DNA of 64,000 nucleotides from Arthrobacter sp. YN (GTDB taxonomy: Bacteria; Actinomycetota; Actinomycetes; Actinomycetales; Micrococcaceae). Shown here piece after piece: positions 63,953 to 64,000 of this stretch; within the stretch, counting starts at the first letter, position 1, and the number at the start of each line of letters is the position of its first letter. The notes below the pieces were generated by a model. It did no database searches, was not told where the DNA came from, and saw only the letters and a list, made by a program, of their open reading frames with translations. The stretch is from NCBI RefSeq assembly GCF_002224285.1, contig NZ_CP022436.1:4999553-5063552 (forward strand), in the 5' to 3' direction. Position numbers and translations under genes: made by a program.

Positions 63953-64000
63953 GCGGTGTCCCTTCCGTTGTGGTGCCGTTGTGTTCAGTCGAAGCGCTGC
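63945..64000 (-). CDS. rnpA: 3' end of rnpA (RNase P protein), partial
   Basis: A frame ending at the TGA read from 63947 to 63945 runs to the right edge and encodes only 17 visible residues (a polar tail ending EGTPRA). Its stop overlaps the yidD start, the usual rnpA-yidD arrangement. The name rests on gene order, since no diagnostic motif is in the window. Confidence 0.5.
   Translation of the reverse strand, partial: SASTEHNGTTTEGTPRA

Overview
The window is chromosomal DNA from a high-GC actinobacterium. The gene order CCA transferase/NUDIX/murJ/pseudokinase/trxB/trxA - parB/parA/rsmG/jag/yidC/yidD/(rnpA) is the origin-proximal backbone of Actinobacteria. GC-rich codon use, the rpsF-ssb-rpsR-rplI operon and the many small catabolic and transport modules point to Micrococcaceae, most likely an Arthrobacter/Paenarthrobacter relative. 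The genus is an inference. dnaA, rpmH and most of rnpA should lie just beyond the right edge.

Layout. 1-4.4 kb: a truncated IclR regulator, an ABC ATPase with a large membrane partner, a PhzF-family protein and a DUF1801 protein. 4.4-6.3 kb: rpsF-ssb-rpsR-rplI on the minus strand, with leader structures that could hide the ribosome sites of rpsF and rpsR. 6.4-8 kb: small membrane proteins and tRNA-Leu(GAG). 8-18.3 kb: amino-acid permeases, M18 aminopeptidase, an exported intradiol-dioxygenase-like lipoprotein, a NIF3-like/cyclase pair beside two IclR regulators, and an alanine racemase/permease/Lrp group. 18.3-22.1 kb: a two-component system beside an ABC-2 exporter. 22.3-26.5 kb: two PAP2 phosphatases (one fused to a lipid kinase domain) and a DeoR-MFS pair. 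26.6-35.6 kb: ABC-F ATPase, FAD monooxygenase, penicillin-binding lipoprotein and a large secreted GH31 enzyme. 35.7-40.7 kb: a second two-component system, a FtsX-type ABC transporter, and an HxlR/NAD(P)-binding divergent pair. 40.7-44.6 kb: a phytoene-desaturase-like oxidoreductase, a GT87-like membrane glycosyltransferase, and an AT-richer stretch with one or two very small genes. 44.6-52.9 kb: RNA repair, lipid II flippase with a pseudokinase partner, and trxBA behind a SigR-type promoter. 58.9-64 kb: the parB-parA-rsmG-jag-yidC-yidD-(rnpA) block.

The most unusual part is 52.9-58.9 kb: about 6 kb with no convincing gene between trxA and parB. It holds nine 14-bp GTTTCACGTGAAAC parS centromere sites (a tenth lies inside parA), two groups of DnaA boxes with exact 12-bp spacing near its middle, and a 32-bp tandem repeat near its left edge. 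I read it as a dedicated chromosome-segregation locus with a DnaA-binding element embedded in it. Whether that element is an origin, an auxiliary origin or a DnaA sink cannot be decided from the sequence. Gene orientation favours the main origin being right of the window.
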